Part shown: positions 54,159-63,896 of the stretch, in pieces
Layout: each line of letters starts with the position of its first letter
Position numbering within the stretch: position 1 is the stretch's first letter
NCBI GenBank assembly: GCA_011321845.1
Contig: DROQ01000055.1
Coordinates: forward strand, 1-64,000
Direction: 5' to 3'
Source of the DNA: Planctomycetota bacterium
GTDB lineage: Bacteria > Planctomycetota > UBA1135 > GCA-002748355
DNA: 64,000 nucleotides
Program-made: the position numbers and the translations under genes
The notes under the pieces: model-generated
The model's database searches: none
What the model was told of the DNA's origin: nothing
The model's input: the letters and a program-made list of their open reading frames with translations, nothing else

Positions 54159-56684
54159 TCATTTACCAGCCTTTTTCTTTTCGAAGTAGGCCTTGAGCAC
54201 ATTGTTCATGAGTTCGATGTGCTGTTCATCGGTGAGCTGACCGGGAGTGGAGACTTTGCCCCAGAGTTCCTCGTTGGTCATCTCACGGTGGCAACCCATA
54301 CAAAGTCCCGTCCTCTTCATCCCCTTCCGCATCTTCTCGGTCAGTGCGCGAGAGAGGGGCCAGTGGGTTCCGACGGTCTGCACCTGGTTCCCATCCTTGT
54401 CAATAATGGTGGAAAGGTCGAAGGTCAGGCCGGGGACCTTCTGGATCTGGATCGAGTACTTCTTGGGAATCGGTTTCCCAGTCTTTTGATCGATCAGATC
54501 TTCGACGATCTCCTCGGCATAGCGATGCTGGAAGACCCCGCCCGAGATCCCATACCCCATGGCCTTGGGATTGTTGTGGCAGCTTTCGCAGGTTCTGGCC
54601 TTCCGCTGGGCGGAGTGGGGCTGGACGGGAGCCATGTCGATCCCGAGAGGAACCCGGCTCTGTCCCAGCTCCCTGGCTTCGTCTTCGGACCGGGCGATCT
54701 GGTTGTGGGTCCTCGTCTTTCCGTCCCTGCCGATCACGGTGACAATCACCTGGCAGCCGGGCATGAGAGGCGTCACACGACCCTCGCCATTGATCCCGAG
54801 CACAGGCTCCTCCCAGCGCAGGTAGGAGCGGGTTTCGAAGCACTTGCCGGGGCTCTTGATCCCCGGAGTCCCCAAGGAGGACTCAGCCGTCTGTCCATTG
54901 GAGAAGCGCTTGCTTCCCGAGGCGATCCAGTCCACGTCGCTGTAAGGCTTGCCGCTGGGGTCCTTGCCATAGTTGACCGCCACATGGCAGCCGTAGCACT
55001 GGGGAACCCAGGAGGAATGGCAAGCATAGCATTCGAGGCTCTCGTTGTGCTTTTTGACCTTGGACATGGCCACCTTGGCGTCCGGGCTCTTCCAGCTGTT
55101 GTCCAGGTTGATCTGCTTGAGGACCGGGACCTCGAAGTCGTTCCCGGTGGCCGAGTGGAGGATGACCTTGTTGCCATCTTTGACCACATTCCCAAAGGGG
55201 TTGCCGCGTGCCGTAAGCAGGTAGCCGTCCTTCTTGTCATATTTGGTGGCAAAAGCGACGGTCTCGGGGAGAGCTTCGTCCGCGAGCCCCCTGCCCTTGG
55301 TCCCGATGTCCTTTTGGAACTCCTCGCCATAGCCCACGGGCAATTCCCAGGGGAACTTGTCAGGGGTGCCATGGCAGTCCTGGCATTCGATCTCCACCTG
55401 CGCGAGGGTGGTCCCGAAGATGTTTCCATCCCCGTGCATGTCGATCGTGGTGTGGCAGTCCTGGCAGAGCATCCCCCCCTTGGGATTGCCCGGTCGGCTC
55501 TGGATCTGGTGATGCAGATCGTCCGAGATGAACAGATACTTCTTGGTGTGGAGCTTGGGCTGTTTCTTGCCCTGGGGGGAGAAGGGGCTCCCATAGGGGA
55601 ACTCCATCAGACCCTGGTAGGTCACACCGATGCGCTTGCCACGGTTGTGACAAGAGTTGCAGGTCTCCACGGGGATCCCGTTCCCCGCCTGCCTTGTTCC
55701 ATGGAGGCGATGGGTCAGGAGATGCCCGGGCTCGTCCTTTTTGATCGTGGGGTCCTTGCCCTCGTAGAAACCGTTGTTGCTGTAGAGCATGTGGCAGGCC
55801 GAGCAGCCCATCCCGCGGTAGTCCCCGCGTTTTTCCCGTCCCCTGACAGCGACGTGGCATCTCTGGCACTGCTGCCTCTGGTAGGTGAACCCGGCAAGTT
55901 TCGGATCCTTCTCGATTTCTTCCACGCTGGGCTGGGGCACCTGCTTGAGTTCCGTGGGGAACTGGTCGGGATGGTCCGCGATCATCCTGGCCATATAAGC
56001 CTTGTAGGTGTCGGTCCCTACGATGGGTTCTCTGCCATCCTCGTCCTTGATGTCGTAGTTGCCCCAGGGAACTTTGTGGTTCTGCACCTCGGGAATCCCC
56101 CAGGTATGGAGGTTGCCCTGGATCTTGCCGGCTTCGGTGTTCATCAGGGCTTTGGACAGGCGCGCGACATAGCCTGGGTGGCACTGTCCACAGGTGTTGT
56201 TGGCGATCCAGATGCTTCCTGGGTCGGGATAGAACTCCTTGGGACCAGCGGGGGACATGTTTTTGGGAACTCCCTTGTGAGCCTCTTCGGCCGTCGTCGC
56301 CTTGGGATTTCCCCCGTGGCAGACCACGCAACCCGCGGGGTCGCCGTAGACGGCTCCCATCCCCTCGATCTGGGTCATCATCAGGCTTCCCTTCTCGCGA
56401 ATCGAGGCCAGCCCCTCGTGGCAGCTGAGACAACCCTTTTCCTCGGCGAGGGCCTTGGTGGTTGTCCTGAGGTTAGCGGCGGGACTGGAGTTGTTCCCCG
56501 TCCCGGAAGTGTTCCCTCCAAGGGAGGGCATGGTTGCGTTTGCAGGGTTGTGATAGGGCTTGGCAGCCTTGCTTTTTCCCGCTCCGGCCTTGTCCTCTTT
56601 CCCGCAGGCGGGAAGGAGGACGAGGCTCATCAGGGCGGCAAAGGTTGACATGCCTATCAAGAGCTTGCGACCTCGATTCAGCAT
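54159..56684 (-). CDS. Dodecaheme c-type cytochrome lipoprotein
   Basis: This 841-aa protein has a lipoprotein signal (LIGMSTFAALMSLVLLPAC, lipobox LPAC), with AAGGTGG as ribosome site. I count twelve CxxCH heme motifs: CLSCH, CVVCH, CGQCH, CQRCH, CSACH, CNSCH, CQDCH twice, CYACH, CYGCH, CESCH and CMGCH. Spacing is wide and there is no long heme-free catalytic domain that I recognise. The lipid anchor places it at an envelope membrane. The gene directly upstream encodes a porin 33 bp away in the same direction, the arrangement of porin-cytochrome conduits that pass electrons across the outer membrane. Alternatives are a multiheme reductase or a respiratory electron relay. The heme count is certain; the role is inferred. 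Confidence 0.9.
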   Translation of the reverse strand: MLNRGRKLLIGMSTFAALMSLVLLPACGKEDKAGAGKSKAAKPYHNPANATMPSLGGNTSGTGNNSSPAANLRTTTKALAEEKGCLSCHEGLASIREKGSLMMTQIEGMGAVYGDPAGCVVCHGGNPKATTAEEAHKGVPKNMSPAGPKEFYPDPGSIWIANNTCGQCHPGYVARLSKALMNTEAGKIQGNLHTWGIPEVQNHKVPWGNYDIKDEDGREPIVGTDTYKAYMARMIADHPDQFPTELKQVPQPSVEEIEKDPKLAGFTYQRQQCQRCHVAVRGREKRGDYRGMGCSACHMLYSNNGFYEGKDPTIKKDEPGHLLTHRLHGTRQAGNGIPVETCNSCHNRGKRIGVTYQGLMEFPYGSPFSPQGKKQPKLHTKKYLFISDDLHHQIQSRPGNPKGGMLCQDCHTTIDMHGDGNIFGTTLAQVEIECQDCHGTPDKFPWELPVGYGEEFQKDIGTKGRGLADEALPETVAFATKYDKKDGYLLTARGNPFGNVVKDGNKVILHSATGNDFEVPVLKQINLDNSWKSPDAKVAMSKVKKHNESLECYACHSSWVPQCYGCHVAVNYGKDPSGKPYSDVDWIASGSKRFSNGQTAESSLGTPGIKSPGKCFETRSYLRWEEPVLGINGEGRVTPLMPGCQVIVTVIGRDGKTRTHNQIARSEDEARELGQSRVPLGIDMAPVQPHSAQRKARTCESCHNNPKAMGYGISGGVFQHRYAEEIVEDLIDQKTGKPIPKKYSIQIQKVPGLTFDLSTIIDKDGNQVQTVGTHWPLSRALTEKMRKGMKRTGLCMGCHREMTNEELWGKVSTPGQLTDEQHIELMNNVLKAYFEKKKAGK

Positions 56685-56717
56685 TTTGGAACCACCTTAT
56701 GTTTGGAGTAGAGATCC

Positions 56718-57872
56718 TCAGAATTTGAAGGTGAAGTCCGCGCGGAAACGCCAGCGCAGATCATCGTTGGCCGAGGTGGACCCGTCTTCGAGAGAGACCG
56801 CGCTGCCCCAGAGATGCATCCCCAGGTTCTTCATGAGGCCTTTCTTCCAACCGAAGACATGGCCCGTGAAATTGGTCGCCAGGAGGAAATCGTCCTGAAC
56901 CAGGGGGGAGTAGACAGAGTCCTGCCCGACCACCATGTACTGGTAGTAGAACTTGCCAAGAGGCTTTTTGGGGGAGCCATAGGCAATGCCCAGGGCCCAG
57001 CCGGTGTCGTCCACCGAATCCGCGGCGTCGGTGTTCAGGAAGAACTCGAGCCCCACGGTGAGAGGGTTCTCCATCCCGGTGTAGGTGAAGGAGAAGATGG
57101 GGTGGATCAGGGTGAACCTGGAGCTGAAGTCGTTGGGAGTCCCGCCGGTTGTGGCGTTGCCCCGGTTGGCGGAGACAAGCGCGGTGCTTCCGTCAGGGGA
57201 CTGGTCCCCGAAGTAATAGAAGGCCAGGGAGGCCGCACCCTTCATCTCGTCGTTGAATTGGAGATCGGCAGCAGCTTCGGCAAAGAATGCCGTGGCATCT
57301 TCGGCGCCGGACTGCTCGAGGACCATGTATTCCCCCGCGATGAAGCGGTAGTTGGTGATCACCGAATCCTCGACCTTGCCGGAATACACGCCCGCAATCC
57401 CCTCCGGGTTCAGGTCGGCGTCGAAGACCAACTCCCCATAGACCGGGTTCCTCTTGGCGGGATGCCCGAACTTGCCGGCGACCAGGGTAAACCCTTTGAC
57501 CTGTTCAGGAGAATAGGTGACGTAGAGGCGGGAAAGGTTGAATTCGAAGTTGTTGAAGCCTCCCCCGAGATCCTGGTAGGGGCTGGTCGGGGTATTGGGG
57601 TTTCCCGTCCGGACCCGGGCATGCAGCCCGATCTGCTCATTGAACTCGTGGTCCAGGTTCAAACGAAACCGCATCCGCTGACGATGGCGATCTCTCTGGC
57701 CGGGGACCTTGAAGTTGGATTCCCAGCGGAGCCGAAGATCGCCGGAGAACTTGAGGGGGGACTTCGTCTCTTCCTTGGGAGCCTTGGCCTGTCCCATGGC
57801 CTGGCCGCCAAGACCGAGCATTGCAACAACCAAGCCCCACTGGGACCATCGAGAAAAGGTGGTGTAGTTCAT
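56718..57872 (-). CDS. Putative outer-membrane porin (beta-barrel)
   Basis: I start at ATG (MNYTTFSRWSQWGLVVAML) preceded by GGAGG, about 384 aa. After the signal peptide (ending AMGQA), the mature protein is a run of amphipathic strands (LKFSGDLRLRWESNFKV; RHRQRMRFRLNLDHEFNEQI; GLHARVRTGNP; LYVTYSPEQVKGFTLVAGKF) and ends in WRFRADFTFKF, with the aromatic C-terminal residue used for outer-membrane insertion. It resembles the 'putative porin' families of Gram-negative bacteria. It is co-directional with, and 33 bp upstream of, the dodecaheme lipoprotein gene, so the two probably share a transcript. Confidence 0.82.
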   Translation of the reverse strand: MNYTTFSRWSQWGLVVAMLGLGGQAMGQAKAPKEETKSPLKFSGDLRLRWESNFKVPGQRDRHRQRMRFRLNLDHEFNEQIGLHARVRTGNPNTPTSPYQDLGGGFNNFEFNLSRLYVTYSPEQVKGFTLVAGKFGHPAKRNPVYGELVFDADLNPEGIAGVYSGKVEDSVITNYRFIAGEYMVLEQSGAEDATAFFAEAAADLQFNDEMKGAASLAFYYFGDQSPDGSTALVSANRGNATTGGTPNDFSSRFTLIHPIFSFTYTGMENPLTVGLEFFLNTDAADSVDDTGWALGIAYGSPKKPLGKFYYQYMVVGQDSVYSPLVQDDFLLATNFTGHVFGWKKGLMKNLGMHLWGSAVSLEDGSTSANDDLRWRFRADFTFKF

Positions 57873-58078
57873 GCCATCCTCCACAAAAAATGTTGGCAAG
57901 AGATCCGGGGCCCCTCAAAAACCGGAAGCGCCCAGCAAAGACAACAAGTCGAACAATAGAACCGTGGGATCCTAACCAAGCTGAGACCCCGTCCCGAATG
58001 CCAAGATCTTTCGCAGCTAGGGCCTTTTGTCGCAGCTCTCCAGGGGACCCACCCTTCCAAGGACCCTTGTCATGGGGA

Positions 58079-58738
58079 TCACAGGAAACGCAACCGGGGT
58101 CCCCCCTCGGGATCCACGATGCGCGCTTCCCCCTCCAGCCGCTCCAAAAAATCGAGGGTGAAGAGTGCTGTGAGTCCCCAGAGCGGGTGACCCTGGTGAT
58201 GGAAAAAGGGCATGCGCCGCTGGAAGGGAGGCGGCGGGAGCGTTTTCCACACCCAGTTTCCAGGCTCCCGAAGAGAAGAGATGGGGATCTCCAACAGGGC
58301 GGCAACCTCTGCCGGGTCCAAAACAGGCTCGAACCTGGATGGATCCACCCGCCCGACGAGAACATGCACCCAAAAATCGGCAATACTCCTCATGGGAGAG
58401 AGGGCACCGAGAACACGGACCGTTTCGGGCAAAATGCCCACCTCCTCCTGGGCTTCCCTCAGGGCGCAGGTCAAGGGATCCTCCCCCGCTTCCCGGGCAC
58501 CCCCTGGAAAACTGACTTCCCCGCTGTGCGTGCGCAAACTGGGCTGCCGAAGCGTGTAAAGGAGGACATCCCCCTCCTCTCGGCGGAGAATCGGGGCCAG
58601 GACCGCCGCCTCCCGCAGTCCGGGACGGCCTCCCCACTCTCTCGGCAGTTCCGAAAGCCGCCGTTGGAATCTCTCGTCATCCACAAACACGGAGCGGAGG
58701 ATACCCCGGACATTGCGGAAAAGAGGACATGCAGGCAT
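58079..58738 (-). CDS. Nudix hydrolase, CoA-pyrophosphatase type
   Basis: This 219-aa protein carries the Nudix box in full (GGAREAGEDPLTCALREAQEEVGI near 85-108), preceded by LRTHSGEVSFPG, the NudL/Nudt7-type entry to the box. A later HPLWGLTALFTLDFLERL matches the IWGAT...L segment of CoA pyrophosphatases. Likely substrate is coenzyme A or a similar dinucleoside diphosphate derivative. It diverges from typA, with about 100 bp between them for both promoters. Confidence 0.88.
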   Translation of the reverse strand: MPACPLFRNVRGILRSVFVDDERFQRRLSELPREWGGRPGLREAAVLAPILRREEGDVLLYTLRQPSLRTHSGEVSFPGGAREAGEDPLTCALREAQEEVGILPETVRVLGALSPMRSIADFWVHVLVGRVDPSRFEPVLDPAEVAALLEIPISSLREPGNWVWKTLPPPPFQRRMPFFHHQGHPLWGLTALFTLDFLERLEGEARIVDPEGGPRLRFL

Positions 58739-58838
58739 AGTGTTGGGCCTTTTTTTCCACTCTCCCTCGGCCGAAGAGGGAGAAGAGAAGGCGCCAGGTC
58801 CCTCGATTCATGGCTCCGGGCAAGGAAAGTAAACGGTT

Positions 58839-60659
58839 ATGGCCGAACAAAAGATCCGAAATCTGGCGATCATCGCCCACGTCGATCACGGGAAAACAAC
58901 CCTCGTGGACGGCATGCTTGCCCAGGCGGGCGCCTTCCGCGCCAACCAGAAGGTCGAGGAGTGTTTCCTCGACTCCAACGACCTGGAGCGGGAGCGGGGG
59001 ATCACCATCCTCGCCAAAAACACCGTCATCGACTGGGAAGGAACCAAGATCAACCTCATCGACACCCCGGGGCACGCCGACTTCGGGGGCGAGGTCGAGC
59101 GGGTCCTCTCCATGGCGGACGGGGTCCTCCTCCTGGTGGACGCCTTCGAGGGCCCGATGCCCCAGACCCGTTTCGTCCTCTCCAAGGCCTTCGAGAACCA
59201 TCTCGTTCCGATTGTCCTGGTCAACAAGATGGATCGGCCCGAGGCCCGCCCTGCCGAGGTCCTGAACGAAGTCTACGACCTCTTCATCGACCTGGACGCC
59301 GACGAGGAAGCCCTCGAATTCCCCGTCCTCTACGCTTCGGGCCGGGACGCATGGGCGAGCACAAGCCCCGATGAGCCGGGGACCGATCTGAGTCCTCTCT
59401 TCCGGGCCATTCTGGACAAGATCCCCGCCCCCAGCGACGATCCCGAAGGGCCGCTCCAGTTCCGGGTCTCCACTCTCGACCACTCGGACTTCGTCGGGCG
59501 CATCGCCGTCGGGCGGGTCCACCGCGGCAAGGTCCGCCGCCAGGCGCGGGTCATGCACGTCAGTCGCGACGGCAGCAGAAAAGAGGTGCAGATCCGGGGG
59601 GTCTACCATTTCGTGGGCCTCCGCCGGGAGGAATGCGAGGAGGTGGCCGCAGGGGACATCTGCGCCATCTACGGCATCGAGGACCTGGACATCGGCGACT
59701 CCCTGACCGACCTCGAGGTCGTGGAGCCGCTGGAGCCCATCGCCATCGACGAGCCCACGATCTCCATGCTCTTTCGCGTCAACGATTCCCCCTTCGCGGG
59801 GAGGGAGGGCAAGTTCGTGACCTCGCGGCAGGTCAAGGACCGCCTCTTCAAGGAACTGCGCAGCAATGTGGCCATGCGCATCGAGCCCGGTCCCAGCAAC
59901 GACGCCTTCATCGTCAAGGGCCGCGGCGTCATGCACCTCGGCATCCTCTGCGAGAACATGCGCCGGGAAGGCTTCGAGTTCTCCGTCGGCAAGCCCAAGG
60001 TCATCCTTCGGGAGATCGAAGGCAAGAAACATGAGCCCATGGAGCTTCTCGTCGTCAACACCCCCGAGGAAACGGTCGGCAAAATCATCGAATTCCTGGG
60101 TCAGCGCAAGGGGGAGCTGGTCACGATGACGCCCAAGGGAGAGTACACCCACCTCGAATTCCGCATCCCGGCCCGGGGCCTGATCGGCGCCAGGACCCGC
60201 ATGCTCAACCTCACCCAGGGCCGGGCCATCATCCACCACAGCTTTTTGGAGTACGGGGAATACAAAGGGGAACTCCCGACCCGGACCAACGGGGTCATGG
60301 TCTCCTCCGACAACGGCGTCGCCACCCCTTATTCCCTCGACAACCTGCGGGACCGGGGCATCTTTTTCACTCCCCCCCAGACGGCCATCTACGAGGGAAT
60401 GATCGTAGGCGAGCACTGCAAAGACAACGACATCCTCGTCAACCTCTGCCGCGAGAAGAAGATGACCAACATCCGCTCCTCCACCAAGGAAGCGACGACC
60501 AAGATGATCCCCGCCCACGTCCTCACCCTCGAGGAGGCCCTGGAGTACATCGACGACGACGAATTCGTCGAACTCACCCCCAAATCCATCCGCCTCCGCA
60601 AGATCCACCTCAAAGAAAAGGACCGCAAGAAGGTCGCCCGCCAGGCGGCCAAGCTCTAG
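58839..60659 (+). CDS. typA: Ribosome-binding GTPase TypA/BipA
   Basis: This translational GTPase is involved in stress growth and 50S assembly. 606 aa, the normal length. G motifs: AHVDHGKTT (G1), the switch region [29 protein letters not shown] (G3), [11 protein letters not shown] (G4). Domains II, III and V follow, and the BipA-specific C-terminal domain contains [20 protein letters not shown] and [13 protein letters not shown], then [11 protein letters not shown]. It is a single gene ending 7 bp from the convergent TMTC-like gene. Confidence 0.97.
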   Translation: MAEQKIRNLAIIAHVDHGKTTLVDGMLAQAGAFRANQKVEECFLDSNDLERERGITILAKNTVIDWEGTKINLIDTPGHADFGGEVERVLSMADGVLLLVDAFEGPMPQTRFVLSKAFENHLVPIVLVNKMDRPEARPAEVLNEVYDLFIDLDADEEALEFPVLYASGRDAWASTSPDEPGTDLSPLFRAILDKIPAPSDDPEGPLQFRVSTLDHSDFVGRIAVGRVHRGKVRRQARVMHVSRDGSRKEVQIRGVYHFVGLRREECEEVAAGDICAIYGIEDLDIGDSLTDLEVVEPLEPIAIDEPTISMLFRVNDSPFAGREGKFVTSRQVKDRLFKELRSNVAMRIEPGPSNDAFIVKGRGVMHLGILCENMRREGFEFSVGKPKVILREIEGKKHEPMELLVVNTPEETVGKIIEFLGQRKGELVTMTPKGEYTHLEFRIPARGLIGARTRMLNLTQGRAIIHHSFLEYGEYKGELPTRTNGVMVSSDNGVATPYSLDNLRDRGIFFTPPQTAIYEGMIVGEHCKDNDILVNLCREKKMTNIRSSTKEATTKMIPAHVLTLEEALEYIDDDEFVELTPKSIRLRKIHLKEKDRKKVARQAAKL

Positions 60660-60666
60660 GTATGGA

Positions 60667-62322
60667 TCAGCGGCCGAGGGCTTTGCGGGCGCGGGCCCGC
60701 AGGCTCGGGGGGAATCGTTCGCCCTCGGCCAAAATCCCCAGTTCCTGCATGGCGCGGAGCTTCTGACCGCGGTTGAAGTAAGCACCGGCGAGATTCCAGC
60801 GGAGCTGCGCCTCGGTGTCGGGCTGGAGGATTTTGGCCCGGAGCCCCTTTTCCCCGGCCTGGATCCCCTTGGCCCACTGCCTTTGTTGCAGGTAGTAGGC
60901 TGCGAGCTGACTCCAGCTGTCCGCGAAATCGGGCCAGAGGCGCGTGGCCTGGAGGAGAAGCTCCTCCTCGCGCTTCTTTTCGCCTTCGTTCCCGAGGATC
61001 GCCGCGAGGCGAAGGTGGAGGAGGACGGATTTGGGATGGGTCCTGAGATCGTGGCTGAACAGCCGCTTTTCGGAGCGCCAGGCGAGGCTGCGCTGGACAT
61101 CCACGATCCCGCTGTCCAGAGCCCAGAAGCCGAGGGCGAGGAGGAGGCCGACCTTGAACTTGGGTTTGAGGCCGGGGATTTGGGCGAGGGCGGCGATGGC
61201 CAGGGAGAGGCCCAGGACGGGGGTGAACCAGAGGCGGTCGGCGAAGACGGTGCCGATCGGGAAGAAGAGGTTGGAGAGGGGGAGGCTGAAAAGCAGGTAG
61301 ACCAGGGTTCCCCGCCCCAGGTTGGGGAGACGGCGGCCCAGCCGGAGCCCCGCGAAGAGGAGGCCGAGAACCAGATAACCCACCAGCGCCAAGGGCGCAA
61401 AGAGCGACGAAAGAACAGGGAAAACCCAGGGTCCGTAGTCGCAGGAGAGATCGAAGGGGAAGAGACTCAGCCTGAAGCTGTGGGCGTAAACCCAGGCGGC
61501 GCTGGGCAAGCGCTGAGAAAAGGGGAGACCAGCGAAGGGATTGGCCTGTGGGAGGATGGGGACCGCTCCCAGGCCCTCGGCTCCGGAACGAAGGAGGAAA
61601 TAGGGGAGGAGGACCCCCGCGAGAAGACCGAGGAGGGGGGCAGCCCTGGCCCGGAGCAAAGCCGGCCACTCTCGAAGCGGCTTCAGAGGGAGGAGGCAGA
61701 GGAACAGCCAAGCCAGGCCCGACTCCTTGAAGGTCAGCGAAAGGAAGAGCGCCAGGGCCGCCCCGAGGAGGCGCAGCCAGCGGGCGCCCCCCGACGACCT
61801 CATGGAAGAGCGAAAGAGAAGCCATCCCAAGGCCCCGGTCACGAAAGCCCCCAGCTCGGCCCTCCCCACCACAGCGGCCACCGCCTCGGTGTGCAGGGCG
61901 TGCACCCCAAAGAAAAGGGTCCCCAGCAGGGCGGGGAAGCGTCCCGCCACCCGGCGCAGCAGGCGATAAGCCAGATAAACCGCCAGCAGGTAGAGGAGGA
62001 GGTTGACGATGTGTTGGGCGCGGGCCTCGGCGACCTGATCCCCGCCCGGAGCGAGCAGGGCTCTGGTCAGCGCGAAGCTGAGGATGGTCGTCGGGCGGTA
62101 GAGCGGACTGCGCTCCCTCGTCCCCGCCCAGTAGTGGGCCCCGTAGTACCGCCCCAGGGGCTGCAGCTCCGCGACCAGGGGATTGGGCCGCCCACTGAGA
62201 TGGCGCGAGGAAGCCACTGCCGCATCATCCAGGACGAAGCCCCCCTTGTAGACCGGGGAGAACACGACGAGGACCAGGCCCAGGATTCCGAACAGAAAAA
62301 GCCGCGCCTTCTCCCGCCCCAT
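60667..62322 (-). CDS. TMTC-like glycosyltransferase (multi-pass membrane protein with C-terminal TPRs)
   Basis: This 551-aa protein opens with the GT-C signature of TMTC/protein O-mannosyltransferases: a membrane helix, then GGFVLDDAAVASSRHLSGRP with the loop Asp pair, RYYGAHYWAG and YRPTTILSFAL. About ten membrane helices follow, including FFGVHALHTEAVAAVVGRAE, a near-diagnostic TMTC motif. The last roughly 130 residues are TPR-like (LLLQATRLWPDFADSWSQLA; AAYYLQQRQWAKGIQAGEKG). TMTC enzymes O-mannosylate exported proteins in animals; bacterial relatives are less studied, so acceptor and sugar are unknown. It overlaps the moxR stop by 1 bp (TGATG). Confidence 0.82.
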   Translation of the reverse strand: MGREKARLFLFGILGLVLVVFSPVYKGGFVLDDAAVASSRHLSGRPNPLVAELQPLGRYYGAHYWAGTRERSPLYRPTTILSFALTRALLAPGGDQVAEARAQHIVNLLLYLLAVYLAYRLLRRVAGRFPALLGTLFFGVHALHTEAVAAVVGRAELGAFVTGALGWLLFRSSMRSSGGARWLRLLGAALALFLSLTFKESGLAWLFLCLLPLKPLREWPALLRARAAPLLGLLAGVLLPYFLLRSGAEGLGAVPILPQANPFAGLPFSQRLPSAAWVYAHSFRLSLFPFDLSCDYGPWVFPVLSSLFAPLALVGYLVLGLLFAGLRLGRRLPNLGRGTLVYLLFSLPLSNLFFPIGTVFADRLWFTPVLGLSLAIAALAQIPGLKPKFKVGLLLALGFWALDSGIVDVQRSLAWRSEKRLFSHDLRTHPKSVLLHLRLAAILGNEGEKKREEELLLQATRLWPDFADSWSQLAAYYLQQRQWAKGIQAGEKGLRAKILQPDTEAQLRWNLAGAYFNRGQKLRAMQELGILAEGERFPPSLRARARKALGR

Positions 62323-63314
62323 CAGCTCCCCTTGCGAGCCCTGGTCCAGGCCTGCTCTCTCAACTCAGGGAGCAGGTCCTCCACCTTCATCCCCCGGGCC
62401 TTGGCCTCGAAGCCCAGAAGGATGCGATGCCGCAGCGCGGGCAGCACAAATCGATCCACATCCTGCCGCGAGACATGGAACCGGCCCTGGACCAGGGCGG
62501 CCACCCGCGCAAGGGCAAGAATGGAGATCCCCGCCCGCGGCGAGGCTCCCAGCCGAATCGAAGGCTTCCCCCCCTGGGTCAGCGAGCAGAGCGCGGCCAC
62601 GTAGCGCACCAGCTCCTCCGCCACCAGCACTTCCTGGGCCAAGTCTCCGAACTCCAGAACCGTCTCGGAATCCAACACAGCGGTCGGCAACTCCCGCTTG
62701 GGCGGCCCCACAACCAGGGCCCCGAGCACCTCTTCGTCGGGATAGGGAACCTCCAGGCAAAGGGCAAAGCGATCCAGCTGCGCCTCCGGCAAAGGATAGG
62801 TCCCCTCCATCTCCACCGGATTCTGGGTCCCGATCAGCGAAAAAGGCCGGGGCAAGGCCCGCGTCTTCCCAAAGGAGGTCACCTGCCCCTCTTCCATCGC
62901 CTCCAGGAGCGCCGACTGCGTCTTGGGAGTCGCCCGATTCAGCTCGTCCGCCAAAACCAGGTGGGCAAACACCGGCCCCACCCGAAAATCAAAAGCCATC
63001 CCCCCCTCGGGCCGCTCTTCCAGGATCTCCGTCCCGGTCACATCCGCCGGCATCAGGTCCGGCGTACACTGGATCCGCGAAAACCGGCAACCCAAACCCG
63101 CCGCCACCGCCTTGACCAAAAACGTCTTCCCAAGCCCCGGCAGCCCCTCGAGCAACACATGCCTCCCCCCCAAGATCGCGAAAAGCAAAGGCTCCACCAG
63201 ACTCTCCCGCTGCCCAAGAAACGCCTTCCCCAGCACTTCCAGACAATCCCGGACCCGCTGGGCAAGCTCCCCCACCCTTCTTTCCAGCTCTATGTTGTAC
63301 ATTCCCGGTTTCAT
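62322..63314 (-). CDS. MoxR-family AAA+ ATPase
   Basis: This 330-aa protein has Walker A LEGLPGLGKTFLVKAV near 55, the pore-region FSRIQCTPDLMPADVTGTEI, Walker B VLADELNRATPKTQSALLEAM, sensor 1 IGTQNPVEMEGTYPLPEAQLDRF, and the C-terminal lid with LGASPRAGISILALARV. MoxR ATPases act as chaperones, usually with DUF58 and VWA proteins encoded alongside. Here the partner gene is a TMTC-like membrane protein, while the VWA genes lie in another operon. ATG at 63314 lacks a clear ribosome site; ATG four codons later is an alternative. Confidence 0.93.
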   Translation of the reverse strand: MKPGMYNIELERRVGELAQRVRDCLEVLGKAFLGQRESLVEPLLFAILGGRHVLLEGLPGLGKTFLVKAVAAGLGCRFSRIQCTPDLMPADVTGTEILEERPEGGMAFDFRVGPVFAHLVLADELNRATPKTQSALLEAMEEGQVTSFGKTRALPRPFSLIGTQNPVEMEGTYPLPEAQLDRFALCLEVPYPDEEVLGALVVGPPKRELPTAVLDSETVLEFGDLAQEVLVAEELVRYVAALCSLTQGGKPSIRLGASPRAGISILALARVAALVQGRFHVSRQDVDRFVLPALRHRILLGFEAKARGMKVEDLLPELREQAWTRARKGS

Positions 63315-63318
63315 CAGG

Positions 63319-63336
63319 GGTTAGTTTTTCCTAACC
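63319..63336. promoter_or_regulatory. Inverted repeat at the moxR start
   Basis: GGTTAG-tttttc-CTAACC lies 5-22 nt upstream of the moxR ATG. As RNA it would form a hairpin over the ribosome-binding region, and as DNA it could be an operator. No intrinsic Shine-Dalgarno is seen there. Confidence 0.45.
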
Positions 63337-63742
63337 TAAAATGGGGTAAGATAAATAGCCACATTTCCTAGAGTTTTCGTATTAGCCAAGCTACCCAATC
63401 CCAGTTAACAATCCTCTTTCAAACCTTCGTTGAAAAAAACAACAAGGGATCCCAACGCAGCTTACAATGTCAAAATAAAAAAACTGCAAGGTAAAATAGC
63501 TCTATTCCCCCTCAATTGGTTACGGCTCCTACGAATTCCCACTTCAAAGATCCGCCAACAAGGAACCTAACCTCTTGTATTCACGAAAATCAGTCATCAA
63601 CCTGAATAAAAGAAAAACATTGGAAACTAGAATTTGGTCCTTTCCCTTGACATGGAAGGGAACCCGGACATTTTTACTGAAAAAGCTCCTTTTATATTTT
63701 CATCGAGATTTTTTTTGAAATAAACAAATTTTTCTATTGACA

Positions 63743-63754
63743 AGAGAGAGAGAG
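63743..63754. repeat. (AG)6 dinucleotide run directly after a TTGACA hexamer
   Basis: TTGACA at 63737-63742 is followed at once by six AG units. If the hexamer is a real -35, the run sits in the spacer. The -10 at 17 nt (GCAGAT) is poor, so promoter function is uncertain. Confidence 0.5.
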
Positions 63755-63896
63755 TTGGGGCAGATCTTTTAGGAAGGTTACCAAATGATCCTATCCCCTC
63801 AATTTGGCCTTTTTTACCTTTTCTTCCTCCCTTTTAGATCACAACTTATGCCGAATAGGAGGTATGGATTAATTTTTATCGCAAAAGGATACAACC

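Larger units (their letters stand above)
63315..63896. other. AT-rich spacer between moxR and a gene for an exported protein
   Basis: These 580 bp are markedly AT-richer than the central genes. Two exact TTGACA hexamers lie on the plus strand (about 63648 and 63737), without good -10 partners. A hairpin abuts moxR and an (AG)6 run follows the second hexamer; both are listed. A perfect AGGAGG (63857-63862) stands one base before a two-codon ORF (ATG GAT TAA), 35 bp before the real start. No longer gene is visible. Confidence 0.6.

Noticed and set aside
54102-56648. 848-aa plus-strand ORF opposite the dodecaheme cytochrome
   Set aside because: Its residues mirror the CxxCH codons of the real gene in an antisense frame; no signal peptide or motif.
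58677-61400. 907-aa minus-strand ORF over typA
   Set aside because: typA is unmistakable on the plus strand; this frame has no motif and runs into a different frame of the TMTC-like gene.
63864-63872. Two-codon ORF (ATG GAT TAA) after a perfect AGGAGG
   Set aside because: Spacing of one base is too short for initiation; noted only as a curiosity of the leader.
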